DNA of 64,000 nt from Stomoxys calcitrans (taxonomy: Eukaryota > Arthropoda > Insecta > Diptera > Muscidae). Location of the stretch: contig NC_081555.1 of NCBI RefSeq assembly GCF_963082655.1, positions 23,718,291 to 23,782,290 on the forward strand, in the 5' to 3' direction. The translations under genes were made by a program, and so were the position numbers. The notes under the pieces were generated by a model. It saw only the letters and a list, made by a program, of their open reading frames with translations. It was not told the DNA's origin and ran no database searches. Below, piece by piece: positions 53,817-63,654 of this stretch (positions within the stretch are counted from its first letter, which is position 1; every line of letters starts with the position of its first letter).

Positions 53817-55959
53817 TTAATACCCACCACCATAGGATGGGGTTATACTAATCTAGTCATGCCGTTTGTAACATCTCGAAAAATTTGTCTAAGACCCCAT
53901 AAAGTGTATATATTCTTGATCAGCGTAAAAATCTAAGACAATCTAGCCATGTGCGTCCGTCTGTCCGTCCGTCTGTATGATGAAATCACGCTACAGTCTT
54001 TACAAATAGAGATAGTGAGCAGAAACTTTGCACAGAATCTTATTTTGTCCATAGGCAGGTTAAGTTCGAAGATGAGCTATATCGGACTATATCTTGATAT
54101 AGCCCCCATATAGACCGATCCCCCGATTTAGGGTCTTAGGCCCGTAAAACCACATTTATTATCTGATTTTGCTGAAATTTGGGACAGTGAGTTACGTTAG
54201 GCCAGCCGATATCCTTCTGCAATATGACGGAAATCGGCCCAGATTTGAATATAGCTGCCATATAGACCGATCCGCTGATATAGGGTCTTAGGCCGATAAA
54301 AGCCACATTTATTATCCGATTTTGATGAAATTTGGGACAGTGAGTCATGTTAAGCCCCACGATATTCTTCTTCAATTTGACTCAGATCGGTTAAGATTTG
54401 GATATAGTTGCCATATAGACCGATCTCTCGATTTAAGGTCAGGGGCCCATAAAAGGCGCATTTATTGTCCGATTTCGCCGAAATTTGGGACAGTGAGTTG
54501 TGTTAGGCCCTTCGACATTCTACCTGAATTCGCCCAAGATCGGTCCAAATTTGGATATAGCTGCCATATAGACCGATCTCTCGATTTAGGGTCTTAGGCC
54601 AATAAAAGCCACATTTATTATCCGATTTTGATGAAATTTGGGACATTGAGTCACGTTAAGCCCCACGATATTCTTCTTCTATTTGGCTCCGATCGGTCCA
54701 GATTTGGATATAGCTGCCATATAGACCGATCTCTCGATTTAGGGTCTAAGGCCCATAAAAGCCACATTTATTATCCGATTTTGCTGAAATTTGGGACAGT
54801 GAGTCAAGTTAAGGCCCTTCAACATTCCTCTTCAATTTGGCTCAGAACGGTCCAGATTTGAATATAGCTGCCATATAGATCGATTTCTCGATTTAAGGTC
54901 TTGGGCCTATAAAAGGCGCATTTATTGTCCAATTTAGCCGAAATTTGGGAAAGTGAGTTGTGTTAGGCCCTTCAACATTCCTCTTCAATTTTACTAGGAT
55001 CGGTACAGATTTGGATATAGCTGCCATATAGACCGATCCGCCGATTTGGGGTCTTAGGCCCATAAAAGACACATTTATTATCCGATTTTGCTGAAATTTG
55101 GGACAGTGAGTTGTGTTAGGCCCTTCGACATTCTACCTTAATTTGCCCCAGATCGGTTAAGATTTGGATATAGTTGCCATCTAAACCGATCTCTCGATTT
55201 AAGGTCTTGGGCCCATAAAAGGCGCATTTATTGTTCGATTCCGCCGAAATTTGGGACAGTGAGTTGTGTCAGGCCCTTCAACATTCCTCTTCAATTTGGC
55301 TCCGATCGGTCCAGATTTGGATATAGCTGCCATATAGACCGATCTCTCGATTTAGGGTCTAAGGCCCATAAAAGCCACATTTATTATCCGATTTTGCTGA
55401 AATTTGGGACAGTGAGTTGTGTTAAACCCCTCGACATTCTTCGTCAATTTGGCTCATATCGGTCTAGATTTCGATATAGCTGCCATATAGACCGATCTCT
55501 CGATTTAAGGTCGTGGGCCCATAAAAGGCGCATTTATTGTCCGATTTCGCCGAAATTTGGGACAGTGAGTTGTGTTTGGCCCTTCGACAGCCCTCTTTAA
55601 TTTGGCTCACATCGGTTAAGATTTGGATATAGACCGAACTCTCGATTTAAGGTCTTGGGCCCATAAAGGGCGCGTTTATTGTCCGATTTCACGGAAATTT
55701 TGGACAGTGACTTATGTTAGGCTTTTCGACATCCGTGTCGTTTATGGTTCAGATCGGTCTATATTTGCATAAAGCTACTTATTAGATCACTTAAATCAGA
55801 TCAAATGTGGTCCAAATCGGACCATATGTCGATATAGCCGTTATGGGGGCATAAATTATGCATTTTGCACCGGATTATAATGAAAGGTGGTTTACATATA
55901 TACCCGAGGTAGTGGGTATCCAAAGTTTGGCCCGGCCGAACTTTGCACGCTTTTACTTG
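53817..55959 (+). mobile_element. Complete DINE-1/mini-me-like element (about 2.1 kb, ~11 modules)
   Basis: Start 'aatacccaccaccataggat' (TATACCC changed to AATACCC), 'gtttgtaacatctcgaaaa', 'gtatatattcttgatcagcg', a short GTCY tract (53952-53977), about eleven ~153-bp modules ('gggacagtgagt', 'atatagctgccatatagacc') and the 3' end: dyad 'ttggcccggccgaa' (55927-55940) then 'gcacgcttttacttg'. Its end is followed after a T run by another element start (55969). Confidence 0.9.
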
Positions 55960-55968
55960 TTTTTTTTT

Positions 55969-56500
55969 TATATCCACCACCATAGGATAGGGGGTATACT
56001 AATCTAGTCATTTCGTTTGTAACATCTCAAAATATTAGTCTAAGGCTCCATAATGTATATATATTCTGGATCGTCTCGACGTTCTGAGTCGGGCCATGTA
56101 TGTCAGCCGGTCCGTCTGTCGAAATCACGATAGCGGTCGAACGCGTAAAACTAGGCGCTTGAAATTTTGCACAGGTACTTAATTTTGATGTAGGTCATTA
56201 GAAATTGCAAATGGGCCATATCGGTTCAGATTAAGATATAGCTCCCATATATATGTTCGTCCGATTTGTAGTAATAATGCAATAAAATGGTCTTTTCTTA
56301 AGCGATTCTCTCGATATTCGGCAAAAATGATTTTCTTATGACTCTCGACATTACTGGTGAATTTCATGGAAATCGGTTCAGATTTAGATATAACTGTCAT
56401 ATATGTATATCGCCCGATTTTCACTTCTAAAGCCACTGCAAGCGCTTTTTTTCACCAATCTTGGCAAAATTTTGTACAACGCTTTGGATAATAATTTTCC
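55969..56500 (+). mobile_element. DINE-1/mini-me-like element, 3'-truncated
   Basis: 'tatatccaccaccataggat', 'gtttgtaacatctcaaaata', 'gtatatatattctggatcgt' and a reduced 'ccggtccgtctgtcg' tract, then 'gcttgaaattttgcacagg' and two modules. It is replaced near 56500 by a dispersed A+T-rich repeat. Head-to-tail with the preceding complete element. Confidence 0.8.
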
Positions 56501-56504
56501 GATT

Positions 56505-56747
56505 TTAAAGCAATACTCTAAAGTTTTCAAGGAAATAGGAAAGAGTATTGCTTTGTCCAGCACCTTTACGGAAAGGAATTTTCCAGACGAATCCAACGGT
56601 GTCCTCAGAATTTTGAAACTCGCAAAACTAACAATGTTACAGCAATTTCAAACACACCTCGATTTTTCTACCATTTTTCCAATATTAATTATACGATTTT
56701 GAGCTTGTTTTTTGAAGAAAAAACATGGGACTTGCACTAATCCAAAA
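56505..56747 (+). repeat. Second location of the A+T-rich dispersed repeat of 6225-7445
   Basis: 'aagcaatactctaaagtttt' to 'catgggacttgcactaatc' matches 6775-7012 closely and ends at the same base ('gcactaatc') as that copy, which suggests a true repeat boundary. Confidence 0.85.
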
Positions 56748-57305
56748 ATAGCTTTCCTTTTCCATTTGCATCTCCGATCAATGAGCTCGTCTCGAAAGGA
56801 AAACAAACAAAAATTGTAAAAAATATAATGAACTCTCCGTAACAGACAAAAAACTTGAAAAATGAAAAATTCGACAGATCCCGGCCAGGATTCGAACCTG
56901 GCACATGAAGCAACAGTGAGAGCCATTGCCGTTGTCTTAGCGTTCGAAGCCATCAATACAACTTCCAACAGATGCACAAAATCATGTATAGTATGGAAGA
57001 AGTGTCATTTGTCACAGAAAGAATGTCTGTCATTACAAAAAAATACATGCATTAGAAAACAGACAGGGTTGTCGAGTGTGGTTAATGCGGTAATGGTATC
57101 ATAGATGCGTTTTCGCTATTAATACGATTCAAATACAACATACCAACGCACGGCACTTGAAGCCATCACACCGAATATGGTTGAAAAGTCTTCTAACCAA
57201 AGACGAAACGCGTCCAATAGTGGTTGGTGTGTGTTGCTATCTTTGGCTTTTCTTTTCCATTTGTATCTCCGATCATTGAGCTCTTCTCGAAAGAGAAACA
57301 GACAA
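56748..57305 (-). repeat. Flanking duplicated segment with a B-box-like motif
   Basis: 'ttccttttccatttgcatct' (56756) and 'ttcttttccatttgtatctc' (57250) start two ~65-bp direct copies. Between them, minus-strand 'ccaggttcgaatcctggccg' (about 56883-56902) matches a B box, but no convincing A box or cloverleaf could be drawn. It may be a SINE head of another family. Confidence 0.35.
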
Positions 57306-57480
57306 ATATTTTATTTTATTTTATTTTATTTTAATTTATTTTACTTTATTTTATTTGATTTTTATTTTTATATTTTTTAATTAAATTTATTGTATTTTTT
57401 TTAATTTATTTTATTTTATTTAATTTCATGTCATTTAATTTAATTTCAATTCAGTTTTTTTAATTTAATTTCTTTCGTTT
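57306..57480. repeat. Degenerate TTTTA-type pentanucleotide tract
   Basis: Imperfect 'ttttattttatttta' units with many substitutions form the left edge of the large simple-sequence block. Confidence 0.85.
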
Positions 57481-57483
57481 CAT

Positions 57484-58205
57484 TTCATTTGTTTTCATTT
57501 CATTTATTTCATTCATTTCATTCATTTCACTCATTTCATTAATTTCATTCATTTCATTCGTTTCATTCATTTCATTAATTTCATTAATTTCATTAATTTC
57601 ATTAATTTCATTAATTTCATTCATTTCATTCATTTCATTCATTTCATTCATTTCATTCATTTCATTCATTTCATTCATTTCATTCATTTCATTCATTTCA
57701 TTCATTTCATTCATTTCATTCATTTCATTCATTTCATTCATTTCATTCATTTCATTCATTTCATTCATTTCATTCATTTCATTCATTTCATTCATTTCAT
57801 TCATTTCATTCATTTCATTCATTTCATTCATTTCATTCATTTCATTCATTTCATTCATTTCATTCATTTCATTTATTTCATTCATTTCATTCATTTCATT
57901 CATTTCATTCATTTCATTCATTTCATTCATTTCATTAAGTTCATTAATTTCATTCATTTCATTCATTTCATTCATTTCATTCATTTCATTCATTTCATTC
58001 ATTTCATTCATTTCATTCATTTCATTCATTTCATTCATTTCATTCATTTCATTTATTTCATTCATTTCATTCATTTCATTCATTTCATTCATTTCATTCA
58101 TTTCATTCATTTCATTCATTTCATTAAGTTCATTAATTTCATTCATTTCATTCATATCATTCATTTCATTCATTTCATTCATTTCATTCATTTCATTCAT
58201 TTCAT
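57484..58205. repeat. Nonanucleotide (ATTCATTTC)n array, about 80 copies
   Basis: A 9-bp unit with variants attaatttc, atttatttc and attaagttc. Variants recur as a block: atttatttc at about 57870 and 58049, attaagttcattaatttc at about 57936 and 58124, so a segment of about 180-190 bp was duplicated. Since 9 is divisible by 3, the minus strand stays open as Asn-Glu-Met repeats for 246 codons. This is not a gene. Confidence 0.97.
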
Positions 58206-58480
58206 TTTACTTTATTTTATTTTTTTTAATTTATTTTATTTTATGTTATTTTATTTTATTTTATTTTATTTCATTTTGTTTTATTTTATTTTATTTTATT
58301 TTTTTTTTATTTTATTTTATTTTATTTTATTTTATTTTATTTTATTTAATTTTATTTTATTTTATTTTATTTTATTTTATTTTATTTTATTTTATTTTAT
58401 TTTATTTTATTTTATATTATTTTATTTATTTTAATTTTTTTTGTTTTATTTTTTCTTTGTTTTATTTTTTTATTTTATTT
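58206..58480. repeat. (ATTTT)n pentanucleotide tract, left
   Basis: Mostly ATTTT with interruptions (ttttttaat, attttgttt). It lies between the 9-bp array and the ATTTC array. Confidence 0.93.
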
Positions 58481-58815
58481 TATTTCATTTCAATTCATTT
58501 CATTTCATTTCATTTCATTTCATTTCATTTCATTTCATTTCATTTCATTTCATTTCATTCAATTCATTTCATTTCATTTCATTTCATTTCATTTCATTTC
58601 ATTTCATTTCATTTCATTTCATTTCATTTCATTTCATTTCATTTCATTTCATTTCATTTCATTTCATTTCATTTCATTTCATTTCATTTCATTTCATTTC
58701 ATTTCATTTCATTTCATTTCATTTCATTTCATTTCATTTCATTTCATTTCATTTCATTTCATTTCATTTCATTTCATTTCATTTCATTTCATTTCATTTC
58801 ATTTCATTTCATTTC
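58481..58815. repeat. (ATTTC)n pentanucleotide tract, about 65 copies
   Basis: Nearly pure ATTTC; the only clear break is 'attcaattc' near 58556-58564, after which about 50 units are uninterrupted. The junction with ATTTT at 58816 is sharp. Confidence 0.97.
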
Positions 58816-59290
58816 ATTTTATTTTATTTTATTTTATTTTATTTTATTTTATTTTATTTTATTTTATTTTATTTTATTTTATTTTATTTTATTTTATTTT
58901 ATTTTATTTTATTTTATTTTATTTTATTTTATTTTATGTTATTTTATTTTATTTCATTTTGTTTTATTTTATTTTATTTTATTTTATTTTATTTTATTTT
59001 ATTTTATTTTATTTTATTTTATTTTATTTTATTTTATTTTATTTTATTTTATTTTATTTTATTTTATTTTATTTTATTTTATTTTATTTTATTTTATTTT
59101 ATTTTATTTTATTTTATTTTATTTTATTTTATTTTATTTTATTTTATTTTATTTTATTTTATTTTATTTTATTTCATTCCATTTCATTTCATTTCACTTT
59201 ATTTCATTTCATTTTATTTTATTTTATTTCATTTCATTTCACTTCATTTCATTTCATTTCATTTATTTTCATTTCATTTCATTTTTTCTA
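58816..59290. repeat. (ATTTT)n tract, right, with a mixed ATTTC/ATTTT edge
   Basis: ATTTT units run 58816-59172 with one interrupted patch at 58935-58962 ('atgttattttattttatttc'); about 42 pure units follow it. 59173-59285 alternates ATTTC and ATTTT with single changes. The patch sequence also occurs at 58243-58275, suggesting copying between the two ATTTT tracts. Confidence 0.96.
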
Positions 59291-60244
59291 CCCATCTGGC
59301 AACCCTTGATATGCCTCTCAGCTGATATATGAATATCAGCTATCAGCATAGCATGGCAACTTGACGTTGCAATGAAAAATCCATGGCATAACAGAGTAGA
59401 GTTCAATTTTTTTTGTTATTTTCTTTGATTACAACAATGACAAAAGCAATAACAACAAAGAAACATGCTGAAGTTTTCCTTCTTCAGTTTAAATGGGTTT
59501 TTTGTCTCTTCAAAATGACTTTAGCAGTTTTATTTTTTGGAGGTCTTGAACCCCTGTAATCGTTAAGGATTATAAAAGACAAGCGGAGGCAACACCAAGC
59601 AAACACAAAAAACAAAAACGTTTCATGAATTTGCCAAAGTTGAAAAACGTTACATGTTTCATTTTTTTTTTCTTCACTATTTTCAATTCATTTTCTTCCC
59701 CTGCTTTAAAAGAGGCACATTGCATTGTTCGTTGTATCTGCACTGTGAGACGGCATTCACAGTTTACAATTCGACATCTGGGAAGATTTATTGCGGAAAT
59801 GTCTGTGTTTTTCGGTTGAAGGAGTTAAGTTTTCTGGAGTTAAGGCTTGAAGTTTGTTGTCTTCCATGGTGAGGATCAAATCCATTGAATGACAAAATTA
59901 ATGATTTTTTTTTTTGATTGTGTCTAAATGTTTGGGTGTTTGCTTGTATATGAGCTGCATGAAAATCTTGTCGTGGTTGTCATCAAATGCTGGTTTGTCA
60001 TGTTTTTGGGATTTTTTTTAGATTTTTTTTGTGCAAAAAGTTTATTTCTTGAATTTATTGAAAGTGAAAACTTACCTAATTGTGAGTTATCCGACGACGA
60101 CGTGGGTGTTGCATGAAGTTTAGGGCTTAACTGTAAAGAAAAAGAGGAAACGTTTCTTTCGTAATTAAATTGCTGTCCTATGAGGTTTAAAGCAGGAAGT
60201 TAGAGTTTAAACTATGACAAAACTTTAAAATTGGCTGGTAAGGT
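59291..60244. other. Low-copy island
   Basis: Unique-looking sequence. A 9-bp inverted repeat (agctgatat/atatcagct, 59320-59341) lies near its left end and T runs near 59662 and 59905. No exon is supported. Confidence 0.45.
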
Positions 60245-61003
60245 TAGGTAAGTTTAGGTTAGTAAGGTTGAAAAGAGGGAGCGGATATTAATCCGCCTCA
60301 TGCCACTATGGACATACACCTAAGCTTATCGGATTCATCGCTGGCCGTGCGATTCTTAACCTAATGTAGCAATGGTCAGAGAAAGAGTGTTCCATGGAGA
60401 CCCTCCAATCTTCAACCTTATCGTTTACATTTTCCAAACATATTAACACATCTTAAACTTCCTCACAAATCCTATTAACAAAGATAGCAATGTTACCAAT
60501 ATTAAGTGTTATTAGGTCGTTAGTGTTCAAGAACTCTGCCAGGGCTTCGTCCCGCTTATTAGTGTTGGTACTACCCCACGAAATGTGGTGAGAGTTCGCA
60601 TCGCATTCTATTAGTATCTTGTTTCCTGTCTGTTTTGCCTTCCTCACCAGCCGTTGCAGCTTCGACGTGGGTGGCGGTTTGGCAGAGTCGAAAGGCAGAT
60701 AAATTGATGCCAGCTATGCTCCACCTGCTCCCTGTCCCATCACTATTGCATCCGACGTTGACAACTCTGGGGAGAATATATAATTCAAATTTTTATGACA
60801 AATCCTCGCAGGTTCTCGGCCGAGTATCAGTGTTAGCATAGAATTATTGGCAGTTGATATGGTTCAGTCCGGAAACTTTGTTCCGGGTCGTCCATGGCAT
60901 CTGAATTAATGCAATATGAATCTTGGCATTGAGTTTCTCCATCAGAGATTGTGTAGCTCTCTCTCTCTCTGCGGTGGAGGTTTATTTGGATGAGCTCAAT
61001 CAT
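60245..61003 (-). pseudogene. LOA-like LINE: endonuclease remnant fused to its 3' UTR
   Basis: The minus-strand frame starts 'MIELIQINLHRR' at 61003, the usual opening of the apurinic-type endonuclease. After decayed sequence, 'KILIECDANSHHISWGSTNT' (about 60620-60561) holds the D-A-N-x-H core, and 'LNIGNIAIFVNR' and 'VEDWRVSMEHSFSDHCYIR' (to 60365) hold the SDH motif at the end of the domain. Sequence then jumps directly into the 3' UTR ('cttaggtgtatgtccatagt', about 60331-60312; 'ggcggattaatatccgc'). RT and RNase H are absent, so about 3 kb is deleted. Confidence 0.8.
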
Positions 61004-61395
61004 TGGTCCTCCATTAAATAGGCTTCTTGGGTGTGGGTGATCGTCCGCTTCCTGTTCTTTAGGCTGCATTGACTTTCCTGCCACTGCATTACCTGATGTT
61101 CCCAAATGAGGATCTTTATCTATTCTAGTCTTTCAAATCTTGAGTAAATGGGCTTTTTGGGTGTGAGTGATGGTCTCATCGTCTGCTTCCTGTTCTTAAG
61201 GCTGGATTGATTTTCCTGTCACTGTACTACCTGATGTTTCAGATTTATCCTAGTCTTCCGAATCTTTATAAAGTAGTAATGGTTCCATCGCTGGGTCCCT
61301 GTTACTTAAGCTGTATTGGGTTTCCATTCCCTGTACTGTCTGATGTCTGAATACTAGGATCTTTGCCTATTTTAGTTTTCCAAATCTTAAGTTTC
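61004..61395 (-). pseudogene. LOA-like LINE ORF1, distal part with ~40-residue repeats
   Basis: Minus-strand reading contains 'GNAVAGKSMQPKEQEADDH' and earlier diverged versions of the same module (nucleotide marks 'ccactgcattacctgatg' at 61081, 'actgtactacctgatg' near 61221, 'ctgtactgtctgatg' near 61331). Frames are broken between modules. It is separated from the matching upstream modules by the block at 61396-61875. Confidence 0.65.
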
Positions 61396-61875
61396 TATTC
61401 CTTTGTTTCTCATAGTTTTCCGGGGGTCGGGTTACTGGCCCAGCGCCCCAACCACATTGTGGGCCAGTAACTCAACCACGTTGTGGTGAGCCGCTTGCTC
61501 CAAGATCCGACCCTAGCCTCCAGTTGCCCCAGCCTGGGAACAGACGCTGATGTTGGCCATTGGTTATTTGAAGGCGCCAATAACTCGTCTTGTCATCTCG
61601 AGTATCATTGGCCTTCAGTATTTAATTAAGAGCCAGTGATACCTGACTCCTCACTGAGACTCTCCTCTCGAAAATCGCTGACTGACCGCGGCCGCATTTG
61701 CAGCTACACCATATAAAAACGGAGCTTTCCACCATCCGCAAACCTGTGGACGCATCCTGTAGCTTTCGGCTAAGCTTCCCGTGATAACCATGGACACCAC
61801 ACAAGTCGGAGCTCAAAGTTCCAGCTTGTGTGGTGCTCATAGTTATGCCGTATCGGCCGGTACATGGGCTAATTG
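61396..61875. mobile_element. Insertion in ORF1, partly shared with 15985-16275
   Basis: Modules of ORF1 stop before and resume after this block. It contains an internal repeat ('gggccagtaactcaaccacg', 'ggcccagcgccccaaccaca', near 61437-61485) and the retroelement-like segment also found at 15985-16275. No terminal repeats were found. Confidence 0.5.
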
Positions 61876-62790
61876 GGAGTAGGTGATGGTACCATCATCG
61901 GTTCCCTGTTCGTTAGGCAGCATTAAGACTCCTGTCGCTGCCCTGCCTAATGTCTCAATATTAGAATCATTACCTACCCCAGTATTCCGAATCTTGAAGT
62001 CGGTGATGGGTCCATCGTCGAGTCCCTTTTAGTTCGACTGTGTTGAGTCTCTCGCCTTTGCACTGCCTAATGTTTTAATATTAGGATCTTTGCTTATCCT
62101 AGTCTTCCCATTATTGGGATAGTCGGTGATGGTCTCGTCGTCAGCTCCCTGTTTGTTAGGCGGTGAGTTACCTGCCACTGCACGTCCTGATGTCTTAATA
62201 TGAGAATTTTTGCCTATTTTAGCCATCCCAATCTTGAAAAAGACACCCTTACTCCCGTTGTGTGCCATGCCTTTAGTCTTAGCCAAACTTATCACAAAGA
62301 GTTGATCATTGCCAACCACAAGGAGAGTTCCTTTCTCCTTCTCCTCCCTGTGGAAGACTTCCCATTTCTCTACGGCCAAATCTTGATTTTGCTTGTTTAG
62401 AACGCTTGATAACCAGATCCTCCACTTGGGACCCATGATTTGGTGGAATCCTACCGGATGCACTGCCGATATTGATGACAGCATAAGTCAGCTCATCTCT
62501 GTTGAGCTTCATTGCCACGTAAGAAAGCGCTCCCTATCATTCTCAGCGACCATCTTCCCCTTGATGACAGCATAAGTCAGCTCATCTCTGTTGAGCTTCG
62601 TTGTCAATCTGGCGCAAGAGGGCGCTCCTTATCATTCTCAGCGACCATCTTCCCCTTGATGACAGCATAAGTCAGCTCATCTCTGTTGAGCTTCATTGCC
62701 ACTCTGGCGTAAGAGGGCGGCTCCTTATCATTGTCTGCGACCATCTTTCCCTTCCGTGATGGCTGTGGCATTCGTTTGGAAGTCACAATC
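61876..62790 (-). pseudogene. LOA-like LINE ORF1, proximal part
   Basis: A minus-strand frame of 151 codons (62484-62029) has three modules of about 40 residues, e.g. 'KIGKNSHIKTSGRAVAGNS' and 'RISKDPNIKTLGSAKARDS'; nucleotide period is 120 bp (marks at 61936, 62056, 62176). Upstream, 'KLNRDELTYAVI' occurs three times (starts near 62511, 62600 and 62695) from duplications of 89 and 95 bp. Then come 'SGRIPPNHGSQVEDLVIK' and a Gly/Arg-rich part. The pattern fits a LINE ORF1; no intact zinc knuckle is seen. The 89/95-bp steps shift the frame, so it is broken. Confidence 0.65.
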
Positions 62791-63654
62791 TTCCATGAAG
62801 ACTCAGGAGCTGTGCGCGATTCCTTCGTTCATGTTCCGACTTTGTCTCCCTCCGCAGGACACTGTCTGGAGTCTCCAATGCGACCATATAATGCTAAATT
62901 TTCATTTAGCATTATATGGTCCCCATAGGCCAACACGTTCCTTTGGCTTCGTAGGTGGATGCAAGATTTGTACAATGGGGATTTTTGCTTGTCCGACCTA
63001 CTTGACCTTTTTTGGTGGGTGGGCGACTCTCAAATTTGGATATCTGATTCGTACTCTATCCACTTTAATTTTCATTTGATCATCATATGGTCCCGATAGG
63101 CCATAGTGTCTCTTTGTGTGCGTATTCTACTTCAAAATACTATTAATCTGAGCCCCATATTGTCGCGATCGGCAAACAATAGGTCTTAAATTTTTTTTTT
63201 CTTTTTTTGGGTGGAGAGGGCTCCAAATATTTGGGGCCATATTTTTATATAAAATTCGTACGCAACACTCAAATGTCTCTCCCTTGGATCTCATATTGTA
63301 CCAATCGGTCTTCTTAGAGCATTTGTTTGTTAAACATATACAAATGATTAAAATTGTGTTGTTCTTCTTGTGCCTTGATTGTTTCCCATGTGTGCAGGTG
63401 GGCGTATACTTCACGAAAATTCAATTGACCTAATTTTTGTATAACGTATACGCCATGATGGACATAAATTCAAGAGCTTTAATTAATGAAAGCCAAATAA
63501 AAGATATTCCAATTTTCTTTCCGAGCTAATTTTTTGAAAGAATATTGAAATTGTACTTAAAAATTTTCTGGGTCTCGGAAACTCAAAAGAACATCTTTTA
63601 AATGGTGTATTGGAGACCAAAAAACTAAATAAAAAAAAATTACACCCATTTTAG
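62791..63654. repeat. Decayed ~160-bp tandem repeat and spacer
   Basis: 'catatggtccc-ataggcca' occurs at 62913-62932 and about 63086-63105, with a third diverged version near 63150-63175 ('gccccatattgtcgcgatcg') and a fourth near 63290 ('tctcatattgtaccaatcgg'). The family resembles 2319-3090 in style but not closely in sequence. A 17-bp perfect inverted repeat is at 62883-62920. 63415-63654 is unassigned. Confidence 0.5.

Noticed and set aside
56880..56960. A tRNA gene on the minus strand
   Set aside because: Only a B-box-like stem-loop is present; no A box or acceptor stem could be built.
57460..59332. Frames of 246, 294 and 291 codons
   Set aside because: Pure translation of 9-bp and 5-bp simple repeats (Asn-Glu-Met and Phe-His-Ile-Ser).
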